Of a stretch of DNA of 64,000 bases, positions 28,260 through 37,874 are shown in pieces. Position numbers and translations under genes: made by a program. The notes under the pieces are model-generated. The model worked only from the letters and a program-made list of their open reading frames with translations. It did no database searches and was not told where the DNA came from. Position 1 is the stretch's first letter; each line of letters opens with the position of its first letter. This DNA comes from Candidatus Obscuribacter sp. (GTDB taxonomy: Bacteria; Cyanobacteriota; Vampirovibrionia; Obscuribacterales; Obscuribacteraceae), in contig JADYXR010000147.1 in assembly GCA_021772095.1 (NCBI GenBank), forward strand, positions 1-64,000, given 5' to 3'.

Positions 28260-28607
28260 ATGACTGAAGTCAAGACGGAAACGTACCTTTTATACGCGCT
28301 GCAAGTTCTCAAAAACATGCAAGATGACATGGAAACGCTGACCAGTCATGATGCAAAGGCGGATCCGGAAGTTCTCGAAGAAATTCTGGACGAAATCATC
28401 AGCCGTTGCCTCGTGCCTGCTTGCCAAAACCTCGGCATCGAAGATCCGATCGAAGTGATTATGACCGAAGCAATCGATCCGACCGACATCCTCGAAGCAG
28501 AAATGGAGCGCATCTCCGATTCCTTCGAAGATGACGACGAAGAGGAAGAGGAAGAAGAAGAGGAAGTAGAAGAGACCGCTTTGGCTGGCGCTCGTCGCAA
28601 AAAGTAA
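28260..28607 (+). CDS. small acidic helical protein with a Glu run
   Basis: A 115-residue soluble protein. AGGAG 7 bases upstream supports the ATG. The N-terminal two thirds are helical with DMETLTSHDAKADPEVLEEILDE and two Cys (CLVPAC). Residues 84-103 are almost all Asp/Glu, and the end is RRKK. No family is recognised. It is followed by a strong hairpin terminator, so it is a single-gene unit. Confidence 0.72.
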   Translation: MTEVKTETYLLYALQVLKNMQDDMETLTSHDAKADPEVLEEILDEIISRCLVPACQNLGIEDPIEVIMTEAIDPTDILEAEMERISDSFEDDDEEEEEEEEEVEETALAGARRKK

Positions 28608-28982
28608 TTCGGTATCTTCCGATAGCCGCGTCAGGATTGGCTTGACGAGGAGTAGTTCGAAATTGTTGCCCGGTGAATAGCATCTAAACAGACGCTATTT
28701 ACCGGGCATTTTAGTGCGGATTTGTCACTGGCGCGTCGTCTGCGCGATTGCGGGGCATAATTGTCGGCTCACCTACATTATGGTTGCGCCGATTTTGCCT
28801 ACGGCGATTCTGACCTTCAAAAACAGAAAGAAGAAAAAGATAGAGCTTCGGCAGCACTTTGGGGCATTCAGTCTCTTGGCTTCCGTGCTTGGGTTGCTGA
28901 CTGCTTTCTCCATAATCTTTCTAATATTGTCAGCTTATGCTGCGAAGTTCCTCGCGATGAGGATTTGTCCACAAGAAGAATA
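28608..28982. other. intergenic region with terminator and one doubtful frame
   Basis: After the terminator, a plus-strand frame 28780-28986 (68 codons from ATG) contains one hydrophobic stretch (FSLLASVLGLLTAFSIIFLIL) and basic flanks. It has no ribosome binding site and runs into the end of the opposite kinase gene. It could be a small membrane protein, but I do not count it as a gene. Confidence 0.35.
28667..28712 (+). terminator. intrinsic terminator after the acidic protein gene
   Basis: TGCCCGGTGAATAGC (28667-28681) pairs with GCTATTTACCGGGCA (28694-28708), 15 bases per arm with one mismatch, followed by TTTT. A good intrinsic terminator 60 bases after the stop. Confidence 0.8.
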
Positions 28983-31217
28983 CTAGTGAGACGAATGGAC
29001 CACTTTAGTCGTGCGGCGAACCTTTTTGAATTCGGCGATACCTTCAGGAGTGACCTTCTCGCATCGAGAGATTTCCAATAACCTTAGCCCTTTGCATTGT
29101 GCGAGTTGCTGCAAACCTTTATCCGTTATATTCGTTTTTGATATCCAGAGTCTCTGCAGCTTTGGCATTCTCGTAAACATCTCGAGATTCTTATCTGTTA
29201 TCGGCAGATCAGCACAACGAACTTCTTCCAGCGATTTAATCTGCGAGACGACTGGAATTATCTCGTCACCAACCTCGGTACCACTCAAGTCCAAGAAGCG
29301 GATTTTTGGAGCGCCTTTGACTAGCTTTGCAACCCCTGCCGCGGTGACATTTTTCGAGTCAAAGAAGCTGAGACCTTTTAACTGATGCATTTGGGCAAAG
29401 ACATCAAATGATCCAGTAGGTACGACGGAGACGACAAGCTTAAGCTGAGCTAAGCGAGGCAGTTCTGAAAGGCTCTTCACGCCATCTAAAGTGATACCGG
29501 AGGCGATTGATATGGTCAGCCACTCTAATGACTTTATTTTTGAAATGGCTCGCAATCCATCGTCGTTTAAGACACCACTTTGCACTTCTATTTCGTGAAT
29601 CGGCAAGTGAGCTAAGTCTTTAAATCCGGTCCCCGTCACGTCGTAGTTAATGTTCACTTTGACGGCGCTGACCTGCGTTTCTTTGGCGAGTAATTTGATG
29701 TCCTCGTCGGTGACGGAATTTCCCGAGTTCCAGAGATTCTTTCCATCGTCTCCTCTCGTCATTTTCCACTTCGCCTCATCGTCAGCAAAGCCATCGTCCA
29801 GATCTTTGGAAACTACAGGTCGCGCCTGTGCGTTTTCCGTCTCACTCAACAGCGATAGTTGATGATAGAAAAATGCTATTGTCACGCTGCCCAGTAGTAT
29901 CACCAAAGTGATTGCCAGCGGAACAAAGTTTGTTCTGGAAACCGCACTCGCCCCGGCTTCGATACCACTGGCACCATGTCGATGGGCGCCTTCTCGGTTA
30001 GCGAGGTGTTCGCTATCCCTCTGTGCTGCGCTCACGACAGAACGCAATTCGGATATCTCTTTTCTGAGATCGGCAACAGTCTGAAAACGATCATCCGGGG
30101 ATTTGTTTAGACAAGTTGCTATGATGGTTTCCATTTGATCGGGAAACTCTTCTTCGTCGTACACATCAGCCATTGCCGGCGGTGGCGTATGAGCATGCAT
30201 TGATATCGTGGCTAGTGGCGACTCCGCGACGAAGGGAAGTTGACCAGTCAATGTCTCGAACATGACGCAGCCTAACGAATAGATTTCGGAAGTTGCCTCG
30301 TATGGGAGACCAGCAGCTTGATCAGGGCTCATGTAGGCTGGCGTGCCCACAACTGTTTTACTCTGCGAATCTCGTGGATCGACTAATTCTTTTTTGAACG
30401 CGCCGACACCAAAGTCGATCAAATGCACCACCGCCGGTGATGCCGATGTCGCCGGTATGATGATTATGTTGCTCGGTTTCAAATCACGGTGCATCAGTCC
30501 ACGTTTATGCGCATAGGTTAATGCATCACATAATTGTTCGAACATCGGCAAGGCATCATCGATTCGCAGCGCACCGCCTTTGTCCAGCAATTCATCCAGG
30601 CTAATGCCATTGATAAAATCAAGCACCATATACGGTGATTGACCATCTGTGACTCCGAAGTCCAAAACTTTGACAATATTAGAATGGGTGAGCTGACTGG
30701 TCGATTTAGCTTCACGTTGAAAGGCAACGAGAAGTTCAGAACTGAGGTGGTTCAAAATCTTGACGGCCACCCGTTTGTTCAGTAATCGATCCTTGCAGAG
30801 ATAAACGGACCCCGCCGCGCCTTTACCGAGCAAACGGAATGGTGCATAACGTGCGACCGGGAAATTTTTGCTTTCGATAGTGATTTCTTCCAGCGCATCG
30901 AGTTCATCCTCGACAGCATCAGCCTCACTCGGGTCGTTGCTTAATTGCGCGGTGGAGATAAACGAAGGCATGGCGCACGAGCAGAGATCAGCCCTGAATA
31001 TCCACTGAGTCAACGTGCCGGCTCGACCGGATTCAACTCTCTTTCCACATGTCGAACAATAATTGAGCGGTTCTGGCGACGCAGCGGATGAGGAACCTTC
31101 CTCGTCTTTGAGGTGACAAGTGCAAATCAGAAGCCATTGCGTGAGACTGCCGGAGCCAGCCTTCTCATAAGGCATTTGGCAATTGGGACAAATTCGGTTG
31201 TCCTTTGCGTCCGCCAC
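28983..31217 (-). CDS. Ser/Thr protein kinase: 2 zinc ribbons, kinase, TM, LRR (paralogue)
   Basis: A 744-residue paralogue of the kinase at 6918-9080, alignable over its full length. Two N-terminal modules: CPNC...GSLTQW...CTC and CSTC...GTLTQW...CSC. Kinase motifs: LGKGAAGSVYLC, VAVKIL, HRDLKPSN, IDFGVGAF and GTPAYMSPD, all consistent with an active enzyme. A TM segment (FVPLAITLVILLGSVTIAFF, about residue 440) precedes a C-terminal LRR region with short LxxLxL strands. The GTG start has AGGAG 7 bases upstream, inside the 4-base gap to the preceding gene, so it is translationally coupled to the debranching-like enzyme. Confidence 0.9.
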   Translation of the reverse strand: MADAKDNRICPNCQMPYEKAGSGSLTQWLLICTCHLKDEEGSSSAASPEPLNYCSTCGKRVESGRAGTLTQWIFRADLCSCAMPSFISTAQLSNDPSEADAVEDELDALEEITIESKNFPVARYAPFRLLGKGAAGSVYLCKDRLLNKRVAVKILNHLSSELLVAFQREAKSTSQLTHSNIVKVLDFGVTDGQSPYMVLDFINGISLDELLDKGGALRIDDALPMFEQLCDALTYAHKRGLMHRDLKPSNIIIIPATSASPAVVHLIDFGVGAFKKELVDPRDSQSKTVVGTPAYMSPDQAAGLPYEATSEIYSLGCVMFETLTGQLPFVAESPLATISMHAHTPPPAMADVYDEEEFPDQMETIIATCLNKSPDDRFQTVADLRKEISELRSVVSAAQRDSEHLANREGAHRHGASGIEAGASAVSRTNFVPLAITLVILLGSVTIAFFYHQLSLLSETENAQARPVVSKDLDDGFADDEAKWKMTRGDDGKNLWNSGNSVTDEDIKLLAKETQVSAVKVNINYDVTGTGFKDLAHLPIHEIEVQSGVLNDDGLRAISKIKSLEWLTISIASGITLDGVKSLSELPRLAQLKLVVSVVPTGSFDVFAQMHQLKGLSFFDSKNVTAAGVAKLVKGAPKIRFLDLSGTEVGDEIIPVVSQIKSLEEVRCADLPITDKNLEMFTRMPKLQRLWISKTNITDKGLQQLAQCKGLRLLEISRCEKVTPEGIAEFKKVRRTTKVVHSSH

Positions 31218-31221
31218 GCGA

Positions 31222-33480
31222 CTACTCCTGAATATCTAATTTTAGATTTTTGGTGTGTGATACCACTGAACATTTGGTCTTACCATCAACCAACTCAAAA
31301 TGTAAATCGCAGCTGCCATCGCCCACGCGAATTCCTTTGACGTCGACGCGCTCCATCCATGGTGGCAACGCCGGTCGCACCACGGACAATGTTTGCTTGC
31401 CTGCATCAGCAACCAATCCCAGGCAGCCTGACACCATCTGAAGAACGCTGCCGGCCGCCCATGCTTGAGGCGCGCATGAAACAGGGTACCAGACTGGCTT
31501 ATCAGAGAATGTTCGGGAGAAGCCACAAAACAATTCAGGCAGTCTCATATCAGGACGATACTTTGCAGTTTCGAATAAACCACCGATCACCCGCCTGGCA
31601 TCAGCGGCTCGGCCGATGCGGCAGAGTCCTTCAATCGCCATGGCATTGTCGTGTGGCCACACAGAACCATTGTGATAACTCATTGGGTTGAACGCTACTT
31701 CCTTAGAAGAAAGAGTTCTCACTCCCCACTGGGAGAACATATCATCGCGCAGTAGCGCGTCAGCGACTGCGTTTGATTCAGACTTGTCTAAAATGTTGGT
31801 GCTGAGCAGGTGACCCATGTTTGATGAGATCACATCACACTGGCGACCATCGCCATCGAGGGCGAGGGCAACGCAGTTTTTCTCTTTCATCCAAAAATCT
31901 TTGCGGAAGTTTTGCTGCAACTTTTGAGCTTTCAAGAGCAGTTGATCGGCGCGATCCTTGTGACCGAGGAGTTCAGCCAGATGCGCGACTTCAGACCAGG
32001 CAAAATACAAATAGCCTTGCACTTCGCATAGAGCAATTGGCGCTTTGGCCAATTTCCCGTCGCCATACATAACCGAGTCGCCGGAGTCTTTCCAACCCTG
32101 GTTACTGAGCGCCGCGCCAGGCTTGCCGCCGTAGCGCAAATATCCGGTTTGCATTTCCGAATCAAGATAAGCGAGCGCACTTTCAACACGCGGCCAGTGC
32201 TTACGCACAAATTCCAAGTCGCCGGTTTGTTGGTAGTAGCGCGCAAGCAGCACCAGCCACAGTGGCGTGGCGTCGACAGTACCATAATAAGGAACGAAGG
32301 CAATTTCGCGCATACGAGCCATCTCTCCCAGCCGCAATTCATGCATGATTCGGCCGGGCTTCTCTTCGGTAAAGTCGTCCGATTTTGTGCCCTGGTATTC
32401 AGCTAAAATGTTGATCACATCTTTTGCAAGCTCAGGAACGAACATCATCGTTTCCATTGCAGTGATTTCTTGATCTCTGCCGAACGCTACTGCAAACCAG
32501 GGAGTACCGGCAGCAAGGCAAATGCCGCGCGGCGTCGGCTGGCGCAATATATAGATGTCGCGAATGCTTCGTTCCAACAGCTTATTAAATTCGGTATTAC
32601 TAGTGGTGACAGAAGCAGTAGAACTTCGCCAATCACTGTACGCATTGTCGGCCTGAACTTTGCCCTCGTCATATGAAACGATGGTCGGGTTGGGCGCAAA
32701 AGGCTCGCCCAGACCGGCGGTGCTGATGTTCATCTCAATTGTCTTGGACTGCTGTCCGTTCAACTTATACTGAAACTCGACTCTGTCCCCCTGACGTTTC
32801 GCCGGTGTTTCACTGAACAAAAGTCTTGTGGTCATCAATTTGTTATCGAGACCCATGTACGAAATAAGCGACCCATTAGGCAAACTCTGCTCTACGCTCT
32901 GGAGCTGCCCACGCCGTTTTCTGCCAATACCGCGCACTTCGAACATATCGGCGAAATCGTTGGCGTATGCGATTGCCAAATTCAATGTCACCGGTTGATT
33001 GCCAAAGTTCGTGAGCGTGATCTTTTCACTGACGCCATCGCGAATGACGATATCGCGCTGCAACATGATCTGCTGCTCCGGCGTGCCTGAAGCCGCATCG
33101 GCAGCGTTTCCGTAAATAAATTTTCCGGCATATCCTTCTTCGGTCGAGGCGGACAGCAAAACAGGATTTGCTCCGTTTAAAGACAAATCGAACGAACTGA
33201 GATACCGCGTGTCGTCCTTATAGAGCCCGTATCCGTAGCTCGTCCCGGCAGGCATCAGACCCGCTTCGTCGAGGACAACAAAGTGCGCGCCGTTCTTCAA
33301 TATCAATCGCGGATGATTAAGAATGGCCGCCTTGACCGCTGTCTCCGCGGTCGCTGGCAACGTTCTTTCAGAAGGCGAGGCGTTCTCGACAGCAGATGCC
33401 GGAAGCGTACTGAAAGAAGACACGCCAATCAAAGTGGCGCACAGGAACCGTGTAAAAACATTCAGTGGCTGAGCTTTCAT
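31222..33480 (-). CDS. exported glycogen-debranching/amylo-1,6-glucosidase-like protein
   Basis: A 752-residue protein. A signal peptide (residues 1-30, ending LPASA) precedes an N-terminal beta domain typical of debranching-enzyme N-terminal modules (KNGAHFVVLDEAGLMPAGTSYGYGLYKDDTRYLS...). A (alpha/alpha)6-barrel domain follows, with WFAVAFGRDQEITA, the DATPLWLVLLARYY motif and YHNGSVWPHDNAMA. These match the GDE-like glycosidase family; acidic residues in GRDQE and WPHDN are catalytic candidates. Export is unusual for glycogen metabolism and suggests an extracytoplasmic glucan or a different glycan. It is the first gene of a two-gene unit with the kinase. Confidence 0.82.
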   Translation of the reverse strand: MKAQPLNVFTRFLCATLIGVSSFSTLPASAVENASPSERTLPATAETAVKAAILNHPRLILKNGAHFVVLDEAGLMPAGTSYGYGLYKDDTRYLSSFDLSLNGANPVLLSASTEEGYAGKFIYGNAADAASGTPEQQIMLQRDIVIRDGVSEKITLTNFGNQPVTLNLAIAYANDFADMFEVRGIGRKRRGQLQSVEQSLPNGSLISYMGLDNKLMTTRLLFSETPAKRQGDRVEFQYKLNGQQSKTIEMNISTAGLGEPFAPNPTIVSYDEGKVQADNAYSDWRSSTASVTTSNTEFNKLLERSIRDIYILRQPTPRGICLAAGTPWFAVAFGRDQEITAMETMMFVPELAKDVINILAEYQGTKSDDFTEEKPGRIMHELRLGEMARMREIAFVPYYGTVDATPLWLVLLARYYQQTGDLEFVRKHWPRVESALAYLDSEMQTGYLRYGGKPGAALSNQGWKDSGDSVMYGDGKLAKAPIALCEVQGYLYFAWSEVAHLAELLGHKDRADQLLLKAQKLQQNFRKDFWMKEKNCVALALDGDGRQCDVISSNMGHLLSTNILDKSESNAVADALLRDDMFSQWGVRTLSSKEVAFNPMSYHNGSVWPHDNAMAIEGLCRIGRAADARRVIGGLFETAKYRPDMRLPELFCGFSRTFSDKPVWYPVSCAPQAWAAGSVLQMVSGCLGLVADAGKQTLSVVRPALPPWMERVDVKGIRVGDGSCDLHFELVDGKTKCSVVSHTKNLKLDIQE

Positions 33481-33742
33481 CAGGAGAATTGTACCGCATC
33501 GCGCCGGGCGATTCCGGGCCAGCCCGAAGCACGGGCCAGCAAGGATTTACAACGATCCGCTCGAGGGTCGATCCGGCTGTTTTTGTCGAGTCCATCTCAA
33601 CATTCAATCCGCATGAAGTGAACCGAACTGCGCTATTTAAAGGGCATCAGCAAATTTCAAGGGCTTCTTTCCGAACACGAGTTGACCGGTCCTCGCGAAA
33701 AAACTTTTACCACGAAGATTACCTGGAACGGAGGAGCAAATT

Positions 33743-34459
33743 ATGTTTTCAATAGACAAAAAACTTTCAGGGATAACTGTAGTGGCAGTTGCTCTGGGTG
33801 TTTGTCTGAGTCAACCCGCGCAGGCAAACGACGCACTTGGATATATTCAAGATTATTTCGGCGGAGTTAATAACAACGTCAATTTTGGCGAAGCACAGAA
33901 GATGGCTGCACTCGACGATGATCGCGCAGAAGTGGATGGACGCATCGCCTCCGCCGTGACTGCAGGGCGAATCAAACCGATTGAAGCAGGTGATCTCCGC
34001 GCCCAATTGCGCAACAACAGAACGCTCGCATTGCAACTGGTTCGAGATGGACGGTTCTCGTTCGCTGACAACGCTCGCATCTCCAACCAGTTGAGCACGA
34101 TTGCCGCGTCATTGCAAAACGCCATCGCAACGAATGTCATGCTACCAGGACGTTCGAATCTGGCATTGCCGCCACGAGGTTTTGTGGCACGAACACAAGT
34201 AGACGAACTGCAATCTCGAATCTCTACGCGTTTAAACAATGGACGCAGAAATGGAGATTTAACAAGAGCTGAATTCGAAAGTCTTAGAACAGAACTCAGC
34301 GCTGTAGACGCTCGAAAACGAGAGATGATGAACTCCCACGGCATGTTGAGCTTTCAGGAAAACCAACGTTTGCTTTCGCGATTGAATCGTCTTCAAGATC
34401 AAGTTCGTGTTGACATGAACGACACTCAAGTTGCTGGACGCAACTACCCGTGGTACTAA
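33743..34459 (+). CDS. exported helical-repeat protein (family A)
   Basis: A 238-residue protein with GGAGGAG upstream of the ATG and a signal peptide (TVVAVALGVCLSQPAQA). The mature part has two helical units of about 70 residues with the pattern R...L..RI..G...G.[IL]...E...LR..L......E..LR..G.[FL]SF.[DE]N. The paralogues at 57482-58357 and 37875-38558 share this layout. No enzyme motif. Probably a periplasmic or surface helical protein; function unknown. Confidence 0.72.
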   Translation: MFSIDKKLSGITVVAVALGVCLSQPAQANDALGYIQDYFGGVNNNVNFGEAQKMAALDDDRAEVDGRIASAVTAGRIKPIEAGDLRAQLRNNRTLALQLVRDGRFSFADNARISNQLSTIAASLQNAIATNVMLPGRSNLALPPRGFVARTQVDELQSRISTRLNNGRRNGDLTRAEFESLRTELSAVDARKREMMNSHGMLSFQENQRLLSRLNRLQDQVRVDMNDTQVAGRNYPWY

Positions 34460-34511
34460 CTGCGGTGTACATAATTTGCGGAATCTAAGCGCAAGTTGAA
34501 TAGATACTGAA

Positions 34512-34596
34512 GGAGACGCTCATGAGCGTCTCCTCTGGTTTCTAGTGAAAAACGAGTAATGTTCCCCAATCGAAAGAGACGCTCACGCGTCCCTTT
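34512..34596. terminator. paired related palindromes in a convergent gap
   Basis: GGAGACGCTC-AT-GAGCGTCTCC (34512-34533) is a perfect 22-base palindrome. About 40 bases on, AAAGAGACGCTCACGCGTCCCTTT is a related but imperfect inverted repeat sharing GAGACGCTCA. They lie between the converging helical-repeat and nucleotidyltransferase genes, so one terminator for each direction is plausible. T-tracts are weak. Confidence 0.55.
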
Positions 34597-34643
34597 CCAC
34601 TCTCTATTTTAAACTGTTTCGCTTCCAAGAAGTAGAAGGCGAC

Positions 34644-35438
34644 TTATTTACTATCAATGGCAATCGTCCAGTGATCGATCTCTTTGGCAGTCATGTTGCC
34701 GCAAGGCACCAGGCGCGCGTCTCCGTACCCCCAGCGATCTGTATCGACGAGATATTGTTCTCTCGACAATAGCGTTCCATGACAAACTTGTTTCGCGGAA
34801 GAATTCTCTGTATCTTCAGCTAATTTGTTGACCAGTTTATTCATCACGTCCGCCGGGATTTTGTCTTTTTCAGCAGGATAAGTGAATCCGAATAGGATCA
34901 AATGTGTTAGCAAAACACGCCAGTGACTATCAAATCGTTCCAGCAAGCGATCCCAATCCATAGTGGGTCCGCAGGAATGGAGAATGTGGGCAACGTCCGC
35001 ACCATCAAAGCGCTCGCGTTCCATAATGAAACCTTTTGACCAGATCATTTCTTCCGGTGGACAAAGTTTGACTGTTACTCCGAAAACTTCTGCTTCCTTT
35101 GCGTAATCGAACCATTGGTCATCGACTACAGCCACGCCGTTGCCGGAGCTGAAGATCAAATCGATGAAACTCTCACCTTTATATGCTTTGCCAAGCCAAT
35201 GTGAAAACGTCATCTCCGACTTGTAACCGGCTTTCGCGAATTGCTCTAAAATTTCTTCTGCATCGTCTTTCTTGACGAAGAGATCGAGGTCTTTCGTGTG
35301 ACGCACAACCCCGGCATACTGCGCTAGCGCATAAGCACCACCCACGAGGAATGGAGTGTTTGATTCCTTCAGCAAATTCAATACGTCGACGTAGAATTGC
35401 TGTGTTGCTTGATCTAATACAATATTTGAATGTGACAT
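34644..35438 (-). CDS. nucleotidyltransferase-fold protein
   Basis: A 264-residue soluble protein. Near the N-terminus GGAYALAQYAG...RHTKDLDLFV matches the minimal nucleotidyltransferase signature (GG.A, then R.TKDLDL with the DxD metal pair). The SFIDLIF strand supplies a third acidic residue. Related proteins act as antitoxin/toxin nucleotidyltransferases or as small metabolic transferases. No HEPN partner or AbiEi is adjacent, so a toxin-antitoxin role is unsupported. The C-terminal third is helical and unfamiliar. Confidence 0.78.
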   Translation of the reverse strand: MSHSNIVLDQATQQFYVDVLNLLKESNTPFLVGGAYALAQYAGVVRHTKDLDLFVKKDDAEEILEQFAKAGYKSEMTFSHWLGKAYKGESFIDLIFSSGNGVAVVDDQWFDYAKEAEVFGVTVKLCPPEEMIWSKGFIMERERFDGADVAHILHSCGPTMDWDRLLERFDSHWRVLLTHLILFGFTYPAEKDKIPADVMNKLVNKLAEDTENSSAKQVCHGTLLSREQYLVDTDRWGYGDARLVPCGNMTAKEIDHWTIAIDSK

Positions 35439-35642
35439 TCACTTTTCTTAGCATGGTGACAATCAAACAATGACGAGAGTTCGCGGCGACTCCGCGACTA
35501 CAATTTCGTGCTAAAAGATTAAGGTACGACTCTCAGCATGAGTCAAATCCGGTAGCTCAGCACCAGCCTGGTGCGCGATTAGAGATAGTCGAAAACGCAT
35601 CGCCGCCCCCCGGACAAGACCCCTCGAACAGGACACAACGAG

Positions 35643-36443
35643 ATGCAAAAAGATGTAGTCAGACTGGCCGCCGTTGGCGATCTTCATTGCACTAAGAGCG
35701 CGCAGGGCGCCTTATCGCCACTGTTTTCATCGGTCGGCGATTATGCCGACATTCTTATGTTGTGCGGTGATTTAACTGATTATGGAACAGTTGAAGAAGC
35801 CCAGATTTTCGTCAAAGAGTTTTCTGTCGTGAAGATTCCTATCGTCGCAGTCCTCGGCAACCATGACCATGAATCCGGCCTCCAGGACGAGGTCCGCAAA
35901 ATTCTTATGGATGGTGGCATCACCGTTCTCGATGGCGAATCAACTGAAATTCACGGCATTGGATTTGCCGGCGCGAAAGGCTTTGTGGGCGGGTTCGGAA
36001 GACACAGCCTGGGCGCCTGGGGTGAGAGTGGAATTAAGACATTGGTCCGCGAAGCGCTGGACGAAGCGTTGAAACTGGAGTCGGCTCTTGCACGATTGCG
36101 CACTCCTCATCGTATCGTCATGCTGCATTATTCGCCAATCATGGCGACGGTGGTGGGAGAGCCAGAAGCGATTTTTCCATTCCTTGGATCAAGTCGTCTT
36201 GAGGAACCGCTGCTTCGTCACGAAGTCACCGCCGTGTTCCACGGTCACGCACATAGAGGAACTTTAGAAGGTGCCACTATGTCGGGCACCCCTGTGTATA
36301 ACGTCGCCATGCCGCTTTTGCGAGCGAGCTTTCCGGATAGTCCACCGTTTCGAGTGATTGAACTATCCATGGTGGCTGATACCACACCCGATACCACGGC
36401 TGATGCGGCAACTACTGCACCACAAACACAGACGGTGGCATAA
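35643..36443 (+). CDS. calcineurin-like metallophosphoesterase
   Basis: A 266-residue enzyme with the full set of metal motifs: GDLHC near residue 13, CGDLTDYG, GNHDHE near residue 76, HYSP and GHAHRG near residue 200. This defines a dinuclear metal phosphoesterase of the YkuE/Rv0805-like kind. The substrate could be a nucleotide, cyclic nucleotide or phospholipid. The last 25 residues are a Thr/Ala/Gln tail without structure. No signal peptide, so cytoplasmic. Confidence 0.88.
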   Translation: MQKDVVRLAAVGDLHCTKSAQGALSPLFSSVGDYADILMLCGDLTDYGTVEEAQIFVKEFSVVKIPIVAVLGNHDHESGLQDEVRKILMDGGITVLDGESTEIHGIGFAGAKGFVGGFGRHSLGAWGESGIKTLVREALDEALKLESALARLRTPHRIVMLHYSPIMATVVGEPEAIFPFLGSSRLEEPLLRHEVTAVFHGHAHRGTLEGATMSGTPVYNVAMPLLRASFPDSPPFRVIELSMVADTTPDTTADAATTAPQTQTVA

Positions 36444-36524
36444 CCGGTTTAACCCATGTCTTGTTCAAGCGCACATCGAAATCGGTGGTGGCATCCTGAT
36501 ATGGCTCACCCGGCAATCACGCAT

Positions 36525-37655
36525 TTAGTGCTTACCGCTGCGAGTTCTCAACCAACCTTTGTAGTTTAAGAACACAACCACAGCCAACGTCACTAGAATC
36601 ATCATCAGAATCGCAACTGGATAACCGTAGTACATCTGCAGCTCCGGCATGTTGTACGGCGATTTATTGGAATTGAAATTCATCCCATAGATGCCGGCGA
36701 TTAAAGTTGGTGGAATAAACAACGTAGTGATCAAAGTCAACGATTTCATCACTTCGTTCAAACGATTGCTCGCTCTTGTGTAATGAACTTCCATGAGCGC
36801 GGAACAAACTTCGCGATACATCTCCAATAAATCAATAATTCTAATCGAGTGATCGTGACAGTCGCGCAGATATAATCGAGTGGTATCACTTATCAATGGA
36901 ACGGTATCGCGAATCAGCGTGTTCAATAGTTCGCGAGCCGGCCAGATCGCACGCCTCAGCGACAGCACGTCGCGACGTATTTGATACATCTCAGATGGTG
37001 CGTCTTCCTCGAACTTCTCGAGAACATTATCTTCCATCACATCAATGCGACTGGCGATCGAAGCAAGCAATGGGAAATAGCTGTCGACCACGGCATCGAT
37101 GATTGCGTACATCAAGTAATCAGCGCGTTCTTGTCGAATGCGTCCCCGACCACGCCGAATTTTTTCGCGCACTGGATCGAGACAATCTTTAGGCACTTCT
37201 CGAAAAGTCAAAACAAAATTTTTGCCGAGAAACAAACTGAGCTGTTCGGTTTCCACTTCGTCTCTGTCGATCAACATTCGCGTGACGACAAAAAGATGCT
37301 CTTCGTACTCCTCGACTTTCGAGCGTTGGTGCACGTTAACGATGTCGTCGACAACCAACTCGTGCAGCGAAAATATCTTCGCAAAGCGTTCGATCACAAG
37401 CCGAGCTTCGGCTCCCTGCGCGACGGGATCGACATTCACCCACGTCACCGGCCAGTTAGCAAAAAATACAATCAACTCACTGAGATCCGTCACGTCCTTT
37501 TCAACGAAACCATCCGGACCGTATGCCATTACGTGGACCACTGGCAGCGGGATGTTGCTGGGGTGTTCGCCGCTGGCAAACGTGGCGCGACCCGGCATGT
37601 TGAACTCTGCCGTTATTCGCTCTTGCCTTCTCCGCGGGCGGGGCATCTCGTTCAT
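36525..37655 (-). CDS. corA: CorA-family magnesium/cobalt channel
   Basis: A 376-residue protein. The long soluble N-terminal domain with the extended acidic/coiled helix is followed by two C-terminal TM helices, with the ion-selectivity motif YGMNF between them. The pentameric channel imports Mg2+ (and Co2+ or Ni2+). GGAGG 9 bases upstream supports the ATG. The N-terminal 35 residues are Arg/Pro-rich and specific to this protein. No regulatory riboswitch is evident upstream. Confidence 0.93.
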   Translation of the reverse strand: MNEMPRPRRRQERITAEFNMPGRATFASGEHPSNIPLPVVHVMAYGPDGFVEKDVTDLSELIVFFANWPVTWVNVDPVAQGAEARLVIERFAKIFSLHELVVDDIVNVHQRSKVEEYEEHLFVVTRMLIDRDEVETEQLSLFLGKNFVLTFREVPKDCLDPVREKIRRGRGRIRQERADYLMYAIIDAVVDSYFPLLASIASRIDVMEDNVLEKFEEDAPSEMYQIRRDVLSLRRAIWPARELLNTLIRDTVPLISDTTRLYLRDCHDHSIRIIDLLEMYREVCSALMEVHYTRASNRLNEVMKSLTLITTLFIPPTLIAGIYGMNFNSNKSPYNMPELQMYYGYPVAILMMILVTLAVVVFLNYKGWLRTRSGKH

Positions 37656-37797
37656 GTCAAGGACCTCCAGAGCGGCTGCACTCAGTCAAGCGCCACTCAA
37701 AAGTTATTTTATTGGATAGCGCCGCGTCGCATATGAGCGTTCTTGAATATGCCGCAAAAACCACCAATCACTTGTCAACAAAACCCCAAAAGCAAAA

Positions 37798-37833
37798 CAC
37801 CGCATTCCAGGCAATGCCATCAAATACGGTGTC
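37798..37833 (-). terminator. hairpin downstream of helical-repeat protein
   Basis: Read on the minus strand, ACACCG pairs with CGGTGT around an inner GCATTGCC/GGAATGC stem, followed by TTTGCTTTT. It lies just past the stop of the exported protein at 37875-38558. Confidence 0.5.
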
Positions 37834-37874
37834 ATGCTTTTTGAGACATCCGGCGATTAAGATTTCGAAAAACC

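Noticed and set aside
28761-29081. Overlapping 106-codon plus-strand frame
   Set aside because: Competes with another frame and with the kinase on the opposite strand; no ribosome binding site.
35545-35605. tRNA-like string GGTAGCTCAG ... GGTGCGCGATTAG
   Set aside because: No acceptor stem, anticodon arm or T-loop can be paired around it.
36981-37736. Plus-strand frame of 251 codons opposite corA
   Set aside because: corA is clearly real on the minus strand; the frame has no start signal or family motif.
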